Below are positions 18,162-32,619 of a stretch of DNA of 64,000 nucleotides, one piece after another. The position numbers were made by a program, and so were the translations under genes. The notes under the pieces are model-generated. The model worked only from the letters and a program-made list of their open reading frames with translations. It did not search any database and was not told where the DNA came from. Position 1 is the first letter of the stretch; every line of letters begins with the position of its first letter. Source of the DNA: Changpingibacter yushuensis. Lineage in GTDB: Bacteria; Actinomycetota; Actinomycetes; Actinomycetales; Actinomycetaceae. The stretch is taken from positions 2,597,584 through 2,661,583 of the forward strand of contig NZ_CP059492.1 in assembly GCF_014041995.1 (NCBI RefSeq). The letters run 5' to 3'.

Positions 18162-18542
18162 TCACTCCTTATGGCCGAAGTTTGAATCGTGTCCAAAGAT
18201 CCGATCAAGTTCGCGGCGTTCCTTCTTGGTCGGGCGCCCTGCCCCTCGGTCACGCTGCATAACTGGCATATAGACTTTAGGTCTCTCAGGGGTCAGATCC
18301 TCATAGCACTCTTGGGCTGCGGGCGCACCCACACGTTTGGATATGAGTTTCTTGACCTTGAAAACGCGGTCGAATCCCTCCACTCGATAGCGGACCTCGT
18401 CTCCCAGATGGACCGGCGTAGCAGCCTTCACAGGTTCGCCGTTTAGCCGCACATGCCCGGCGCGACACTCCGAGGTTGCAAGCGACCTGGTCTTCGTCTG
18501 GCGCACACTCCACAGCCACACATCCAACCGCACACTATCCAC
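18162..18542 (-). CDS. S4-domain RNA-binding protein (Hsp15-like)
   Basis: A 126-residue protein with an N-terminal S4 fold: RLDVWLWSVRQTKTRSLA, then GHVRLNGEPVKAATPVHLGDEV. It has a basic tail with the Hsp15-type RPTKKERRELDRIFG. Hsp15 binds stalled 50S subunits carrying nascent chains in E. coli; the function here is inferred from family. Start is GTG 18542 after a GAGGTGAAG ribosome site. It lies 11 bp downstream of the lipoprotein gene and is likely in the same transcript. Confidence 0.85.
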   Translation of the reverse strand: MDSVRLDVWLWSVRQTKTRSLATSECRAGHVRLNGEPVKAATPVHLGDEVRYRVEGFDRVFKVKKLISKRVGAPAAQECYEDLTPERPKVYMPVMQRDRGAGRPTKKERRELDRIFGHDSNFGHKE

Positions 18543-18553
18543 AGCTCTTCACC

Positions 18554-19930
18554 TCACACCTGTACGTAGAGACCTACGATCCCGTCCACCTCATCAGTAA
18601 ACACCAGTTGATTACCCGACCATCCCAGCGTAAAAGGCTGGAGGTCCATTGTCGCTTCATTCCTTGAGGAAAGAAGGTGGCGGAGAGCGTCATCGTCCAG
18701 TGAGGCAGCAACGTGGCCGTCTGCGGCCACAAGGACCGAATAGTCGATGGTGTTTCCACCCGATTCACCAGTGGCGTCGCCAACTCGTCGAACGTTCACG
18801 ATCACCACGTCGTGCGTCAGGTCTACTCCTGAGACCGTCGCATCGCTCAACGGAACAGAATAGCCCGCCGGCAATACAAGAGTGCCGTCATCAAGTTGTG
18901 CTAACTCAAGCGAATCAGACTCAGGAACTATGTAATGATCAGCGTCTGGCACGGCCGCGACGGCGTCGGCAATAGATTCGAGCATAGTGCGGGCACTGCG
19001 AAGCGTGAGGTTGGGTGCGCCAGTAGAACTGAGCAGGATCGCACCAGGAACTGGAACTTGCCACTCTTTCCCTGAGATGGAGTAGCCAATGAACGGTGCC
19101 GAACTATCCGCACAAACCACACCATCGCTTAACCCAACGCATTCGTCAGGCACACCGGAAAACAGGACGCTGTTCCGTTCAAAAGAGAACAGCACAGCCT
19201 CGGATCCGGGCACGGAGACGCGCGCGAAGGCTCCAGCAACGGTGGCGTCCACATCAACCACTTCGGAGGACTCGGGGGCTTGAATCCGAAGGTTCGCATC
19301 ATTGACAGCCGCGCCCGTACCATCGAATCCGGTCATGTGCATGTACGTGGTGCCATCCCACGTCAGAAAGTAGGCGACATCCGCGTACATCCCCACAAAA
19401 AGGAATGTGCCGGGAGAACCAGCTGGAAGCTCAGTGGAGGTCCCATCGTGCGGTGACAGCATGAACACGTTCTCAACCGTCCGTACGCCCTGGTCATAGC
19501 TCATCGCCTCGCAGACGATCTCGGAAGCGTTCGAACACGTCAGCCAACCAGCCCCTGTGGTGCTCCACGACTCCGTGTAGTTCGGGCTGGTGTATCCGGT
19601 GACCGTGTACGTCTGTGCGGATAGATCGCTCCGGTATACGACCACGTCGCCGCCCACCACAAGCGTGCCATCCCACGGGTTGGTTGCTGGCCTGGTCTCA
19701 ATTGCAGCGACTGGGGTGAAGCCATCCACTTCTGGAAGGTCCGCGATCTGAGCGGCAGCTCCCGTGGTAGGCGCAGGGTCTGCAGTTTGGTCCGGGCTCG
19801 GTGAGCCTATCTGCGTGCTCGTGTCCTGTACAGAAGCCTCTCCTGCGCAACCCACAAGAACAGAACTTGCCACCACCATGGCAACGACGAATAGCCCCCT
19901 GCCAGCTCGAGCCTTGCCGATTAACTGCAC
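18554..19930 (-). CDS. Predicted lipoprotein of unknown function
   Basis: A 458-residue secreted lipoprotein. The signal peptide ends in lipobox LVGC near residue 28, followed by a Ser/Thr/Pro/Asp linker to about residue 65. The rest is beta-rich with no catalytic motif I recognise and is reminiscent of beta-propeller-like surface proteins (repeated VYRSD, FLFVGMYADVAYF, ILLSSTGAP segments). The start is GTG 19930 after GAGGAAGGGAAG. It is followed by the S4-domain gene. Function not assignable. Confidence 0.75.
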   Translation of the reverse strand: MQLIGKARAGRGLFVVAMVVASSVLVGCAGEASVQDTSTQIGSPSPDQTADPAPTTGAAAQIADLPEVDGFTPVAAIETRPATNPWDGTLVVGGDVVVYRSDLSAQTYTVTGYTSPNYTESWSTTGAGWLTCSNASEIVCEAMSYDQGVRTVENVFMLSPHDGTSTELPAGSPGTFLFVGMYADVAYFLTWDGTTYMHMTGFDGTGAAVNDANLRIQAPESSEVVDVDATVAGAFARVSVPGSEAVLFSFERNSVLFSGVPDECVGLSDGVVCADSSAPFIGYSISGKEWQVPVPGAILLSSTGAPNLTLRSARTMLESIADAVAAVPDADHYIVPESDSLELAQLDDGTLVLPAGYSVPLSDATVSGVDLTHDVVIVNVRRVGDATGESGGNTIDYSVLVAADGHVAASLDDDALRHLLSSRNEATMDLQPFTLGWSGNQLVFTDEVDGIVGLYVQV

Positions 19931-20027
19931 CGATCGCTTCCCTTCCTCACCACCGAGTTCTTTCGGCTGTGGACCATCAATACTGTGGAGCCTACATGCG
20001 CTCTTTCATATCTGCGCTAATAGCAGG

Positions 20028-20124
20028 GTGGACTTCAGCCACCAGCCAATCCCGAACACGTCCGGAGTGGTCGACGTCGCACAGCCCGCGAAGTGGACTT
20101 CAGCCACCAGCCAATCCCGAACAC
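20028..20124. repeat. Pair of identical 32-bp direct repeats
   Basis: The 32-bp sequence starting GTGGACTTCAGCCACC occurs at 20028-20059 and again identically at 20093-20124, separated by 33 bp of unique DNA. It lies in the promoter region of the small membrane-protein gene and just upstream of the minus-strand lipoprotein gene. Confidence 0.9.
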
Positions 20125-20175
20125 CTGCCCGCAGCGTCTGCGGGGACGGCACAATAGACACCAAGGAGGTTGTCC

Positions 20176-20721
20176 ATGAGCGAGCTAGACGATTGGGATG
20201 ATTCACCCACACCCGCTGATGAGCCAGACACGGATTGGTTCGAGGGAAGCACCCCCACGCGGCCTCACCGCGGCACACACCACCGCTTGGTGCCCCTACT
20301 GCCTAGTCCTTACCAGGGGTCATTTCGCGCTCGGCACGGCAGCCAGCATCATAGTTCGGACAATGAGGTAGAGATAGGCCACGAGCTGGAAGCTGTGCCT
20401 CCCGAACGAAGTACGAGCGCCTCCTCCGATCCCATGACTGAAAGCACCGGGGTTCTCAATGCCCTTCTCGGACTGACGTGCGTTGCGTTATGCACAGTAC
20501 TCATTCACTTCGCAATAGCCGATGCTGGAGCTCCCGCACGGTGGATAATCAGTCTGATCGGAATGCTCCTCATCGTGGGAGTATTCGTTACTGCTGTCAT
20601 GATGGAGCGCCGGAGGGCAAGCACAGGAAGCAGCCGGCGCCGGCTCTATCCGTTACTCGGCATTGTGGTTGCGGCAGGGGTGTGGGCTGTGACCAGCCTT
20701 GCGGTTGCGTACGTCGGGTGA
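20176..20721 (+). CDS. Small membrane protein of unknown function
   Basis: A 181-residue protein with an acidic, Pro/His/Ser-rich N-terminal half (to about residue 95), then three hydrophobic helices separated by short loops, including a MMERRRAS cytoplasmic turn. No family recognised. The ATG at 20176 has a strong AAGGAGG site. It converges with nrdE, and its stop codon lies within a shared hairpin. Confidence 0.65.
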   Translation: MSELDDWDDSPTPADEPDTDWFEGSTPTRPHRGTHHRLVPLLPSPYQGSFRARHGSQHHSSDNEVEIGHELEAVPPERSTSASSDPMTESTGVLNALLGLTCVALCTVLIHFAIADAGAPARWIISLIGMLLIVGVFVTAVMMERRRASTGSSRRRLYPLLGIVVAAGVWAVTSLAVAYVG

Positions 20722-20740
20722 GGAAAATCCTCACCCGACG
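20712..20740. terminator. Bidirectional terminator hairpin between the membrane-protein gene and nrdE
   Basis: CGTCGGGTGAGG (20712-20723) pairs perfectly with 20729-20740 around a 5-nt A/T loop. The stop of the plus-strand gene is embedded in the left arm. Confidence 0.8.
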
Positions 20741-20746
20741 CCACCA

Positions 20747-22900
20747 TCAGAGCATGCAGGAAACGCAACCTTCGACTTCGGTCCCTTCGAGTGCCTGCTG
20801 ACGGATACGCATGTAGTAGAGGGTCTTAATGCCCTTCTTCCATGCGTAAACGTAGTTTCGATTGACGTCACGCGTAGTCACGGTGTCTGGATAGAAGAGC
20901 GTCAAGGACAAGCCCTGGTCCACGTGCTGGGTTGCTGCCGCATACGTGTCAATGATCTTCTCGGGCCCGATTTCGTAGGCGTCCTGATAGTACTCCAAGT
21001 TCTCATTGGTCATGTAGGGAGCCGGGTAGTACACCCGCCCGATCTTCCCTTCCTTACGGATTTCGATCTTGGAGACGATCGGATGAATCGAGGATGTGGA
21101 GTTGTTGATGTAGGAAATCGAACCGGTGGGAGGAACTGCTTGAAGGTTCTGGTTATACATCCCGTACTTCTGTACGTCGGCCTTCAGTTCCACCCAATCC
21201 TGCTGGGTAGGAATGTGAATGCCCTCGAAGAGCTCCCACACACGCTTGGTGGCCGGCTCCCACACCTGGTCTACATACTTGTCGAAGAACTCACCGCTCG
21301 CATACTTCGAATCTTCGAAGCCTTCGAAATGCACCCCACGTTCCTTGGCGATCTCCATCGATGCGCGAATGGCATGGAAGACCACTGTGTAGAAGTAGAT
21401 GTTGGTGAAGTCGAGTGCCTCTGGTGAACCGTAGAAGATGCGTTCGCGGCCCAAGAAGCCGTGCAGATTCATCTGGCCCAAGCCGATCGCGTGCGACATG
21501 TCGTTGCCGCGGCGAACGGAAGGAACAGAATCGATCGTCGTTTGGTCTGACACTGCGGTGAGAGCGCGCACGGCGGTCTCCACGGTCTTGCCAAAGTCTG
21601 GGGAATCCATCGACTTCGCGATGTTCATCGATCCAAGGTTGCAGGAGATGTCCTTGCCGATGTGTTCGTAGTTGAGGTCATCACTCAGCACAGAAGCTTC
21701 AGAGACCTGAAGGATCTCTGAACACAGGTTGGACATCGTCACTTTGCCCTTGATGGGGTTGGCGCGATTAACGGTGTCTTCAAAAACGATGTAGGGATAG
21801 CCAGATTCGAACTGGATCTCAGCCAGTGTCTGGAAGAACTGCCGTGCGTTGATCTTCGATTTGCGGATCCGCTTGTCGTCCACCATCTCGTAGTACTTCT
21901 CAGTAACGCTGATCTCACTGAAGGGAACGCCATACACCCGTTCGATGTCATACGGAGAGAACAAGTACATGTCCTCGTTGCGCTTTGCGAGCTCAAAGGT
22001 GATATCCGGGATCACCACGCCAAGTGAGAGTGTCTTGATGCGAATCTTTTCATCGGCGTTCTCACGCTTGGTGTCCAGGAATCGCATGATGTCAGGGTGG
22101 TGGGCGTGCAGATAAACGGCACCCGCGCCCTGACGGGCACCCAACTGGTTGGCATATGAGAAGGAATCCTCCAGCAGCTTCATAACAGGATTGACGCCCG
22201 AGCTTTGATTCTGGATCTTCTTGATCGGGGCGCCCTGCTCACGCAAGTTTGTGAGGTTGAGTGCCACGCCGCCGCCGCGCTTGGAAAGCTGTAGTGCGGA
22301 GTTGATGCCACGAGCAATCGACTCCATGTTGTCTTCGATGCGAAGCAAGAAGCAGGAGACCAGCTCGCCACGGGCCTTCTTGCCCGCATTCAGGAACGTG
22401 GGCGTGGCTGGTTGGAAGCGCCCGGACATGATTTCCTCTTCGAGGTCCAACGCCTGTTGTTCATCGCCAGCGCCAAGTGCAAGCGCGACCATCGAGACAC
22501 GGTCCTCATATCGCTCCAAGTAGCGGCGCCCGTCAAACGTCTTGAGGGTGTAAGACGTGTAGTACTTGAACGCCCCTAAGAATGTTGGGAAGCGGAACTT
22601 GTGCGCATAAGCCGCCTTGAACAGCTTCTTCACGAACTCGAAGGAGTACTGGTCAAGCACTTCCTTCTCGTAGTACCCCTCAGTGATGAGGTAGTCGATC
22701 TTCTCTTCGAGATCATGGAAGTAGACCGTGTTGTTGTTGACGTGCTGAAGGAAGTACTGTCGGGCAGCCTGATGGTCGGCGTCGAACTGAATCTTGCCGT
22801 CTGTGCCATATAGGTTCAGTTGTGCGTTGAGCGAATGGTAGTCACGATTAGGGTCCGTGAACTGTTCTTCGCCTGTGTCGGTCAACGTGGTTGCTGCCAA
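20747..22900 (-). CDS. nrdE: Class Ib ribonucleoside-diphosphate reductase, alpha (catalytic) subunit
   Basis: A 717-residue NrdE that reduces ribonucleoside diphosphates. Visible landmarks are the active-site cysteine in SNLCSEI, the second in the [11 protein letters not shown] loop, the radical-transfer tyrosines in LYYMRIRQQ, and the C-terminal redox pair CVSC three residues from the end. The start is a TTG at 22900 preceded by GGAGAAG, overlapping the end of nrdI by 19 bp, so the two are translationally coupled. It lacks an N-terminal ATP-cone, as usual for NrdE. It works with NrdF (13.7 kb), NrdI and NrdH. Confidence 0.97.
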   Translation of the reverse strand: MAATTLTDTGEEQFTDPNRDYHSLNAQLNLYGTDGKIQFDADHQAARQYFLQHVNNNTVYFHDLEEKIDYLITEGYYEKEVLDQYSFEFVKKLFKAAYAHKFRFPTFLGAFKYYTSYTLKTFDGRRYLERYEDRVSMVALALGAGDEQQALDLEEEIMSGRFQPATPTFLNAGKKARGELVSCFLLRIEDNMESIARGINSALQLSKRGGGVALNLTNLREQGAPIKKIQNQSSGVNPVMKLLEDSFSYANQLGARQGAGAVYLHAHHPDIMRFLDTKRENADEKIRIKTLSLGVVIPDITFELAKRNEDMYLFSPYDIERVYGVPFSEISVTEKYYEMVDDKRIRKSKINARQFFQTLAEIQFESGYPYIVFEDTVNRANPIKGKVTMSNLCSEILQVSEASVLSDDLNYEHIGKDISCNLGSMNIAKSMDSPDFGKTVETAVRALTAVSDQTTIDSVPSVRRGNDMSHAIGLGQMNLHGFLGRERIFYGSPEALDFTNIYFYTVVFHAIRASMEIAKERGVHFEGFEDSKYASGEFFDKYVDQVWEPATKRVWELFEGIHIPTQQDWVELKADVQKYGMYNQNLQAVPPTGSISYINNSTSSIHPIVSKIEIRKEGKIGRVYYPAPYMTNENLEYYQDAYEIGPEKIIDTYAAATQHVDQGLSLTLFYPDTVTTRDVNRNYVYAWKKGIKTLYYMRIRQQALEGTEVEGCVSCML

Positions 22901-23286
22901 AACTTCTCCAACCCTTCGCGGACGCGCTGCGCATCTAGCGGCGTACCGAGCAATTCAAATCTGTACATGTGTGGTACCTGGCATTTTGCGGAGATGATGT
23001 CCCCCGCCACGCAGTATCCCGCACCAAAGTTAGTGTTCCCGCCCGAGATGACTCCCCGGATCAGAGAACGATTGTGTTCATTATTGAGAAACTTGATGAC
23101 CTGCTTAGGGACAGCTCCCTTTGCGTTTCCCCCACCGTACGTGGGAACAATCAAGACGTACTCATCATCGACCACCAGCGGTTCTTCCGTCGCGCGGATA
23201 GGAATACGAACTGCTGAGAAGCCCAGCTTTTCCACGAACCTCTTCGTGTTGTTCGTGGTTGAAGAGAAGTAGACAATCTTGGGCAT
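22882..23286 (-). CDS. nrdI: NrdI flavodoxin-like protein
   Basis: A 134-residue flavoprotein that supplies oxidant for assembly of the NrdF manganese/iron-tyrosyl cofactor. The FMN phosphate loop is [10 protein letters not shown] (8-17), followed by VPTYGGG and the flavin-edge ISGGNTNFG. Length and motifs match the family. It overlaps nrdE and lies 134 bp downstream of nrdH. Confidence 0.95.
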   Translation of the reverse strand: MPKIVYFSSTTNNTKRFVEKLGFSAVRIPIRATEEPLVVDDEYVLIVPTYGGGNAKGAVPKQVIKFLNNEHNRSLIRGVISGGNTNFGAGYCVAGDIISAKCQVPHMYRFELLGTPLDAQRVREGLEKFWQQPR

Positions 23287-23372
23287 TCTCCCCTCCCCTT
23301 TCTCACGACGACGAAGCCTGACCAGCGACGAAGCCTGAGTAGCTCAGTACTGCGAAGCGCGCTGCTCGATTG

Positions 23373-23403
23373 TGGTGTGGCCCGGCACCGCCGGGCCACA
23401 CCA
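23373..23403. terminator. Intercistronic hairpin between nrdH and nrdI
   Basis: TGGTGTGGCCCGGC (23373-23386) pairs perfectly with 23390-23403 across a 3-nt loop. No T-run follows on the minus strand. It therefore looks like a partial terminator or mRNA-stability element that could set NrdH above NrdIE. Confidence 0.6.
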
Positions 23404-23420
23404 TCAGTCCCTCATGGATG

Positions 23421-23678
23421 TCACGCTGTGGCGGCTGCGTTCGAGTTGGCAGCAACCTGAGCAAGCGCCTTGATCTTGTCTGGGCGGAAACCTGCCCAGT
23501 GATCGCCGTCCGCAAAGACAACGGGTGCCTGCTGGTAGCCGAGTGCCTTGACTGCTTCGAGCGCTTCAGCATCTTCAGTGAGATCGACTTCGTTATATGC
23601 CAATCCCGACTTTGCGAGCGCCCGCTTGGTCGCGTTGCACTGGACGCAGGAGGGTTTGGTGTAAACAGTGATGCTCAT
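23421..23678 (-). CDS. nrdH: NrdH glutaredoxin-like electron donor
   Basis: An 85-residue redoxin with active site CVQC (after YTKPS) and the NrdH-type WAGFRPDKI motif near the C-terminus. It reduces NrdE and is itself reduced by thioredoxin reductase, here probably TrxB at 50.8 kb. ATG at 23678 follows GGAAGGGAG. It is the first gene of nrdHIE, with the paired NrdR-like boxes about 175-225 bp upstream. Confidence 0.95.
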   Translation of the reverse strand: MSITVYTKPSCVQCNATKRALAKSGLAYNEVDLTEDAEALEAVKALGYQQAPVVFADGDHWAGFRPDKIKALAQVAANSNAAATA

Positions 23679-23853
23679 ATGAGATCTCCCTTCCGATGCT
23701 TCTTCCGTGGGCGGTAGATGTGGATTCCTTCCATTTCTACCGTTCGTTTCGTAGTGAATGACGCGGCCGCCACCTAGCGGGCAAAACCGGCCTCCATAGT
23801 AGAGAAACGAACCACTGGTCGAAACCATTCCGTGCTTTCAGGTACAGACAGAA

Positions 23854-23901
23854 ACACTACACCTTGTGGCGATCGAATGGACCAACCACTAGTTCTAGTG
23901 T
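23854..23901 (-). promoter_or_regulatory. Pair of NrdR-like boxes upstream of nrdHIE
   Basis: ACACTACACCTTGTGG (23854-23869) and CCACTAGTTCTAGTGT (23886-23901) each match 12 of 16 positions of the published consensus ACACwATATATwGTGT. Their starts are 32 bp apart, about three helical turns. Paired boxes on the same helix face are the known NrdR arrangement, so repression by NrdR in response to dATP/ATP is likely. nrdR is not in this window. Confidence 0.7.
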
Positions 23902-24171
23902 TTTGGCGTGTCTTTTGTGCACCAGAACACCGGGTGCGTTCCATGTGGATTCACTGGCACATTCGGTGAATAGAGCTGTGCATGGCGGCCCCACTTACGC
24001 TCCGGTATCCCCCAAATGGTCCACAGTTGAGTGCCTGGCCCGGACGAGTGGAAGCATCCAGCCCATGGCCGGATAGAGACCGGCTATCTTCATTTTCTCA
24101 GTTTGGTCCGACAGATTTTTGGGTCACGTTCACCTGGAGTACACAGCCTGATCAATCGCAAGGACATGGAG

Positions 24172-24244
24172 TTGTCCACAGCGGTGGACAACTCCATCCA
24201 CACTTGTGGACTTTCTCCCCATAGTTGTCCACAACTGTGGATGA
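24172..24244. promoter_or_regulatory. Cluster of DnaA boxes
   Basis: Two perfect actinobacterial boxes TTGTCCACA lie at 24172-24180 and 24225-24233 (plus). Near matches occur on the minus strand at 24183-24191 (one mismatch), 24205-24213 (two) and 24236-24244 (one), and a further one-mismatch box at 24017-24025. Adjacent boxes form inverted repeats such as GAGTTGTCCAC...GTGGACAACTC. The cluster is about 40 kb from the expected oriC. Confidence 0.7.
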
Positions 24245-24388
24245 AAGAGCCAAACGTAAGGGCAAACCGGTCGCGCCTCGTTCGGCGTGTCGGAGGTGTG
24301 GCGTGTCGAGCGGCGCCACGTCAGGGGAACACCTGGGCTGGCCATGTGCGATGAGTCAGAGGCCGCACTCAAACCACACATCGCGCAA

Positions 24389-25921
24389 TCAACACTCGAT
24401 GACGTGAACGGCTAGGCCGCCCTCTGAGGTCTCTTTGTACTTAGAGGACATATCAAGCCCTGTCTGGCGCATCGTGGCCACCACGGTATCCAATGCGACC
24501 ACATGCCTACCGTCACCCCACAGAGACATCCTCGCCGCGTTTATGGCCTTTACTCCAGCGATGGCGTTGCGCTCAATACACGGAATCTGAACCAACCCCG
24601 CGACCGGATCACATGTCAGCCCTAAGGAATGCTCCATGGCGATCTCAGCGGCGTTCTCCACTTGCTGCGCTGTTCCGCCCATAGCCTCTGCCAGCCCCGC
24701 CGCAGCCATTGCGCTCGCCGAACCCACCTCGCCTTGGCAGCCCACCTCGGCACCAGCGATCGAAGCGTTGGCCTTGATCAGACCACCAATAGCTGTGGCA
24801 GCAAGAAGGAAGCGCTGCACGCCGTCGTCGTCAAAATCCATAGACGCAAACGAATCATCGATCGCACTGCCCACCACGAACTGACAGAAGTACATAAGAA
24901 CCGCCGGCACTACTCCCGCCGCTCCGTTGGTCGGCGCTGTGACTACTCGATGCCCAGCCGCGTTTTCCTCGTTGACTGCCAAGGCGTAGAGGTTGACCCA
25001 ATCCATGCCCGACATAGCGTCAGGGCCACTCTCTCGCTCACGCAGCTCCTTGTACAAGGTGTGCGCGCGGCGACGCACCCGCAGCACGCCGGGAAGCACA
25101 CCCTCAGCCGAACATCCGGCGTCGATGCACTCACGCATAACTTCCCAGACCTTCGCGATATACGCCTCGACCTCGCTGCGGGAATGCCACGCGAGCTCGT
25201 TCTCCAGAACCAGCTGAGAAATCGATAGGCCCGACGCCTGACACTGCTGCAACAGCTCATCTGCAGTGGAGTATGGGTGTGGGACATGCGCGCGGGTGAG
25301 TTCACCACCGGGCCCGGCCTCACCCACGGCCTCTGGACGCGGATCATTCACAGCATCGCCCGTCTCAACCATGACAAATCCACCGCCGACCGAATAGTAC
25401 GTCCGAACGAAGATCTCCGCGCCGTCGCTTCCCAAAGCCGCAAACGAAAGTGCATTGACGTGGAACGGCAACACAGTCCGAGGAGAAAACCGAATATCGC
25501 GTTCCGGAGCAAATGGAATGCTCCCGACCCCAGAAACCTGCAGCGCGCCCACCTTCGCGATCTGTTCCATTCCGTTTTCGACGACGACGCCCGGCACAGA
25601 ATCCGCACGGTAGCCCAACAACCCCAGCACAACCGCGCGATCGGTGGAGTGCCCTCTTCCCGTTGCGCCCAGCGAGCCCATGAGATCAACGGTGAGACCG
25701 CCAAGTGTGTGAGTATCTGCATGCGCAGCTAGAAACTGCTCCAAGTCCACTGTGAACTGACGCGCCGCCCGCATCGGGCCCACCGTGTGAGAAGAGGAAG
25801 GACCAATGCCCACTGAGAACATGTCGAAAATCGAATAGGGCAAGCCGCTCTGTGACGAAGAATCGTCATCCGCTCCGGTCTGGAAAGACGCAGGGATAGG
25901 GCGATGGAGATGGTCACGCAT
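24389..25921 (-). CDS. sdaA: L-serine ammonia-lyase, single-chain iron-sulfur type
   Basis: A 510-residue enzyme deaminating L-serine to pyruvate with a [4Fe-4S] cluster. The beta domain opens with [19 protein letters not shown] (residues about 32-50). The alpha domain carries the cluster cysteines in [20 protein letters not shown] and QIPCIERN. The C-terminal tail ends in Cys, which in characterised enzymes can occupy the active site. The N-terminal 25 residues are extra and poorly conserved. It is transcribed divergently from the Fur-family gene. Confidence 0.95.
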   Translation of the reverse strand: MRDHLHRPIPASFQTGADDDSSSQSGLPYSIFDMFSVGIGPSSSHTVGPMRAARQFTVDLEQFLAAHADTHTLGGLTVDLMGSLGATGRGHSTDRAVVLGLLGYRADSVPGVVVENGMEQIAKVGALQVSGVGSIPFAPERDIRFSPRTVLPFHVNALSFAALGSDGAEIFVRTYYSVGGGFVMVETGDAVNDPRPEAVGEAGPGGELTRAHVPHPYSTADELLQQCQASGLSISQLVLENELAWHSRSEVEAYIAKVWEVMRECIDAGCSAEGVLPGVLRVRRRAHTLYKELRERESGPDAMSGMDWVNLYALAVNEENAAGHRVVTAPTNGAAGVVPAVLMYFCQFVVGSAIDDSFASMDFDDDGVQRFLLAATAIGGLIKANASIAGAEVGCQGEVGSASAMAAAGLAEAMGGTAQQVENAAEIAMEHSLGLTCDPVAGLVQIPCIERNAIAGVKAINAARMSLWGDGRHVVALDTVVATMRQTGLDMSSKYKETSEGGLAVHVIEC

Positions 25922-26154
25922 ACAAGAATCTTATGGAATGCATCTGCTAAAGAAATGTGAGCTTGAATGCTTCAGTTCTACAAACTGTTGATTTGGCGAA
26001 CATATTCTCACTTTGAGCGTCGCAACGCACTTTTCTCGGACCAAAGTCTTATCTTTCAGCCCCAGTGTTCGGCGAAAATGGCAATGATGCCCAAAAGTGG
26101 GGTTGGCGGGGTGACTCTCGGCCCCTCCGCGACTTGAACTGCTCAAGGAAACCG

Positions 26155-26583
26155 ATGAACACGCACACTTCAGATTTTGCATGCCAGCTACGTAGCTGCG
26201 ACCTCAGGGCAACGCAACCTCGGTTGGCCGCACTCACTGAGGTGGAAAAGAGTGGACACATCACTGTAGACGACTTGCGCGACCGCGTCGCTACGCAGAT
26301 AGGCTCCGTCTCAACCCAAGCGGTTTACGACATCGTACACGCACTCACAGGTAAGGGCCTGCTCCGCGAAATTCGTCCGGTTGGGCTACCCACAATGTAC
26401 GAAATCAACATGCACGACAACCACCACCATCTTGTGTGCAGGTCGTGTGGTGAGGTTGTGGATGTTGCGTGTGCTGTGGGGTATCGGCCGTGTTTGACTG
26501 CTGCGACGTCGCATGGCTATGTGATTGATGAAGCTGAAGTGATTTATTGGGGTACGTGCCCGGCCTGTCAGCAAGCAGCCTAG
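26155..26583 (+). CDS. Fur-family metal/peroxide-responsive regulator
   Basis: A 142-residue repressor: an N-terminal winged helix (ATQPRLAALTEVEKSGHITVDDL... with recognition region VSTQAVYDIVHAL), then the dimerisation domain with regulatory metal residues DNHHHLVCRSCGEVVDV, structural zinc pair CRSC and second pair CPAC. The HHHLVCRSCG motif and short length suggest a FurA/PerR-like protein sensing iron or peroxide. The exact ligand cannot be settled. ATG 26155 is preceded by AAGGAA. Located between sdaA (divergent) and the 5S gene; catalase is not adjacent. Confidence 0.88.
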   Translation: MNTHTSDFACQLRSCDLRATQPRLAALTEVEKSGHITVDDLRDRVATQIGSVSTQAVYDIVHALTGKGLLREIRPVGLPTMYEINMHDNHHHLVCRSCGEVVDVACAVGYRPCLTAATSHGYVIDEAEVIYWGTCPACQQAA

Positions 26584-26965
26584 CCAGGACGCCGAGCATC
26601 GTCGAGGCGCCTAGCCTAGACGGGTGTGCTCGGTGAACAAGGCCTGCCAACAGTGTGGTCACACTGGTAAGCCGTGTCTGCAGGCTTGGTGACCATCCGG
26701 GTCGGTGTTGCTCGGTCAGCAAACACTGACGGCGGTGTTCCCCGGCCTGCCGCGCCACCCCTAGGTGTCTGCAACGCTTGTCGGGGTTGTTTGCAAACTG
26801 GTGGAGCAGTGTTGGTCCTGTGAACCGAGTGACTCTGGGCCGTGGTTGAACCGAGTGACCCTGGGCTGTGGTGTGTTCACACGGCCCGGGGTGTGGTTCG
26901 AGCCCCTGGTCTTGGGGGCCGGGTGTCCGGTTGTGCCCAGGGCTGGGGGCTCGATACCAAGTGTG
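26584..26965. other. Gap between the Fur-family gene and 5S rRNA, with a 26-bp duplication
   Basis: No coding frame is credible. TGAACCGAGTGAC-type units of 26 bp occur at 26821-26846 and 26847-26872. Long-range complementarity between 26899-26906 (CGAGCCCC) and 26946-26953 with inner stems is a candidate terminator for the rRNA operon on the minus strand. Confidence 0.55.
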
Positions 26966-27084
26966 TGTGGCGGCGGTGTCCTACTCTCCCACACCCTGGC
27001 GAGTGCAGTACCATCGGCGCTGGCAGGCTTAGCTTCCGGGTTCGGAATGGGACCGGGCGTTTCCCTGCCGCTATGACCACCGTC
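26966..27084 (-). rRNA. rrf: 5S ribosomal RNA
   Basis: Read on the minus strand it begins near GGTGGTCATAGCGGCAGGG and contains CCCATTCCGAACCCGGAAG and GGGAGAGTAGGACACCGCC, the invariant 5S segments. Boundaries are estimated to within a few bases. Confidence 0.95.
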
Positions 27085-27128
27085 ACGTTATACGGGTTTT
27101 TGTGTGTGTGCTTATCCGCCGGTGTGGG

Positions 27129-32062
<4,934 letters not shown>

Positions 32063-32430
32063 AACAGAGAAATCTGACAACAGACTCACAAAAAAATAAG
32101 ACCACCCCGAACCCCCACAACGAGAACCCGAAACAGCCCAAACAGAACAACCCACAACAGGCCATCCCAAAAAACACACCATCCAGACCCACAAAGAGCC
32201 CAAACAGTCACTCAAAACATCCACACACTATCAAGTACTCAAACACCACACCCACACCCCGAACCACCACACCACAACAGCACAGCAACCCGAAAGAGGC
32301 AACCACCCAAGCATACTCACCAACCACAACCCAGTCAAACCAACCAGACCACAACCAGCAAACACACCCAAACAGCACCACCACACAACACCAGACCAAA
32401 CAGCCCAACACCCCGCGGCGACAAGAAAAA

Positions 32431-32460
32431 ACAATACACACCCACACCACACCAGAACAA
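32431..32460 (-). promoter_or_regulatory. Candidate rRNA operon promoter
   Basis: On the minus strand TTGTTC (32455-32460) and TATTGT (32431-32436) are separated by 18 bp and are followed by a run of T and a G/T-rich leader of about 370 bases. It is the best -35/-10 pair I see. Confidence 0.4.
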
Positions 32461-32507
32461 ATCGTGTGGCCATGACACCGAACACACTCACGTTATTAAT
32501 GACGAAG

Positions 32508-32540
32508 ACAGGCCGCGTACTTTTCAGCACGCGGCCTGTT
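32508..32540. terminator. Hairpin upstream of the rRNA promoter
   Basis: ACAGGCCGCGT and ACGCGGCCTGT form an 11-bp stem with a loop of about 11 nt. It would insulate the rRNA operon from minus-strand transcription out of the uxaC remnant. Confidence 0.7.
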
Positions 32541-32619
32541 TCCCTCAACCGATTCGACGTATGCCCACTTGTTTGCAATCGTCCAATAGGTTGAGTTTTT
32601 CATCTACCCGCCGGGACGT

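Larger units (their letters stand above)
23679..24388. other. 710-bp regulatory gap upstream of nrdHIE
   Basis: No gene is supported. The part near nrdH holds a candidate -10 (TACTAT on the minus strand, 23796-23801) and the paired NrdR-like boxes. The distal part holds a cluster of DnaA boxes. The sdaA gene ends at its right border. Confidence 0.65.
32063..32619 (-). other. rRNA operon leader and promoter region
   Basis: About 400 bp upstream of 16S are extremely A/C-rich on the plus strand, hence G/U-rich in the leader RNA. A boxA-like GGCTCTTTGT lies at 32191-32200 (minus). A terminator-like hairpin at 32508-32540 marks the upstream border, and nothing is coded in either strand. Confidence 0.65.

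Noticed and set aside
20028..20124. Possible minimal CRISPR (two 32-bp repeats, 33-bp spacer)
   Set aside because: Only two copies, no further degenerate repeats at the same spacing, no cas genes nearby, and the window has many simple duplications; kept as a direct repeat.
26584..26965. tRNA gene between the Fur-family gene and 5S
   Set aside because: No cloverleaf with GTTCRA T-loop and matching acceptor stem could be found.
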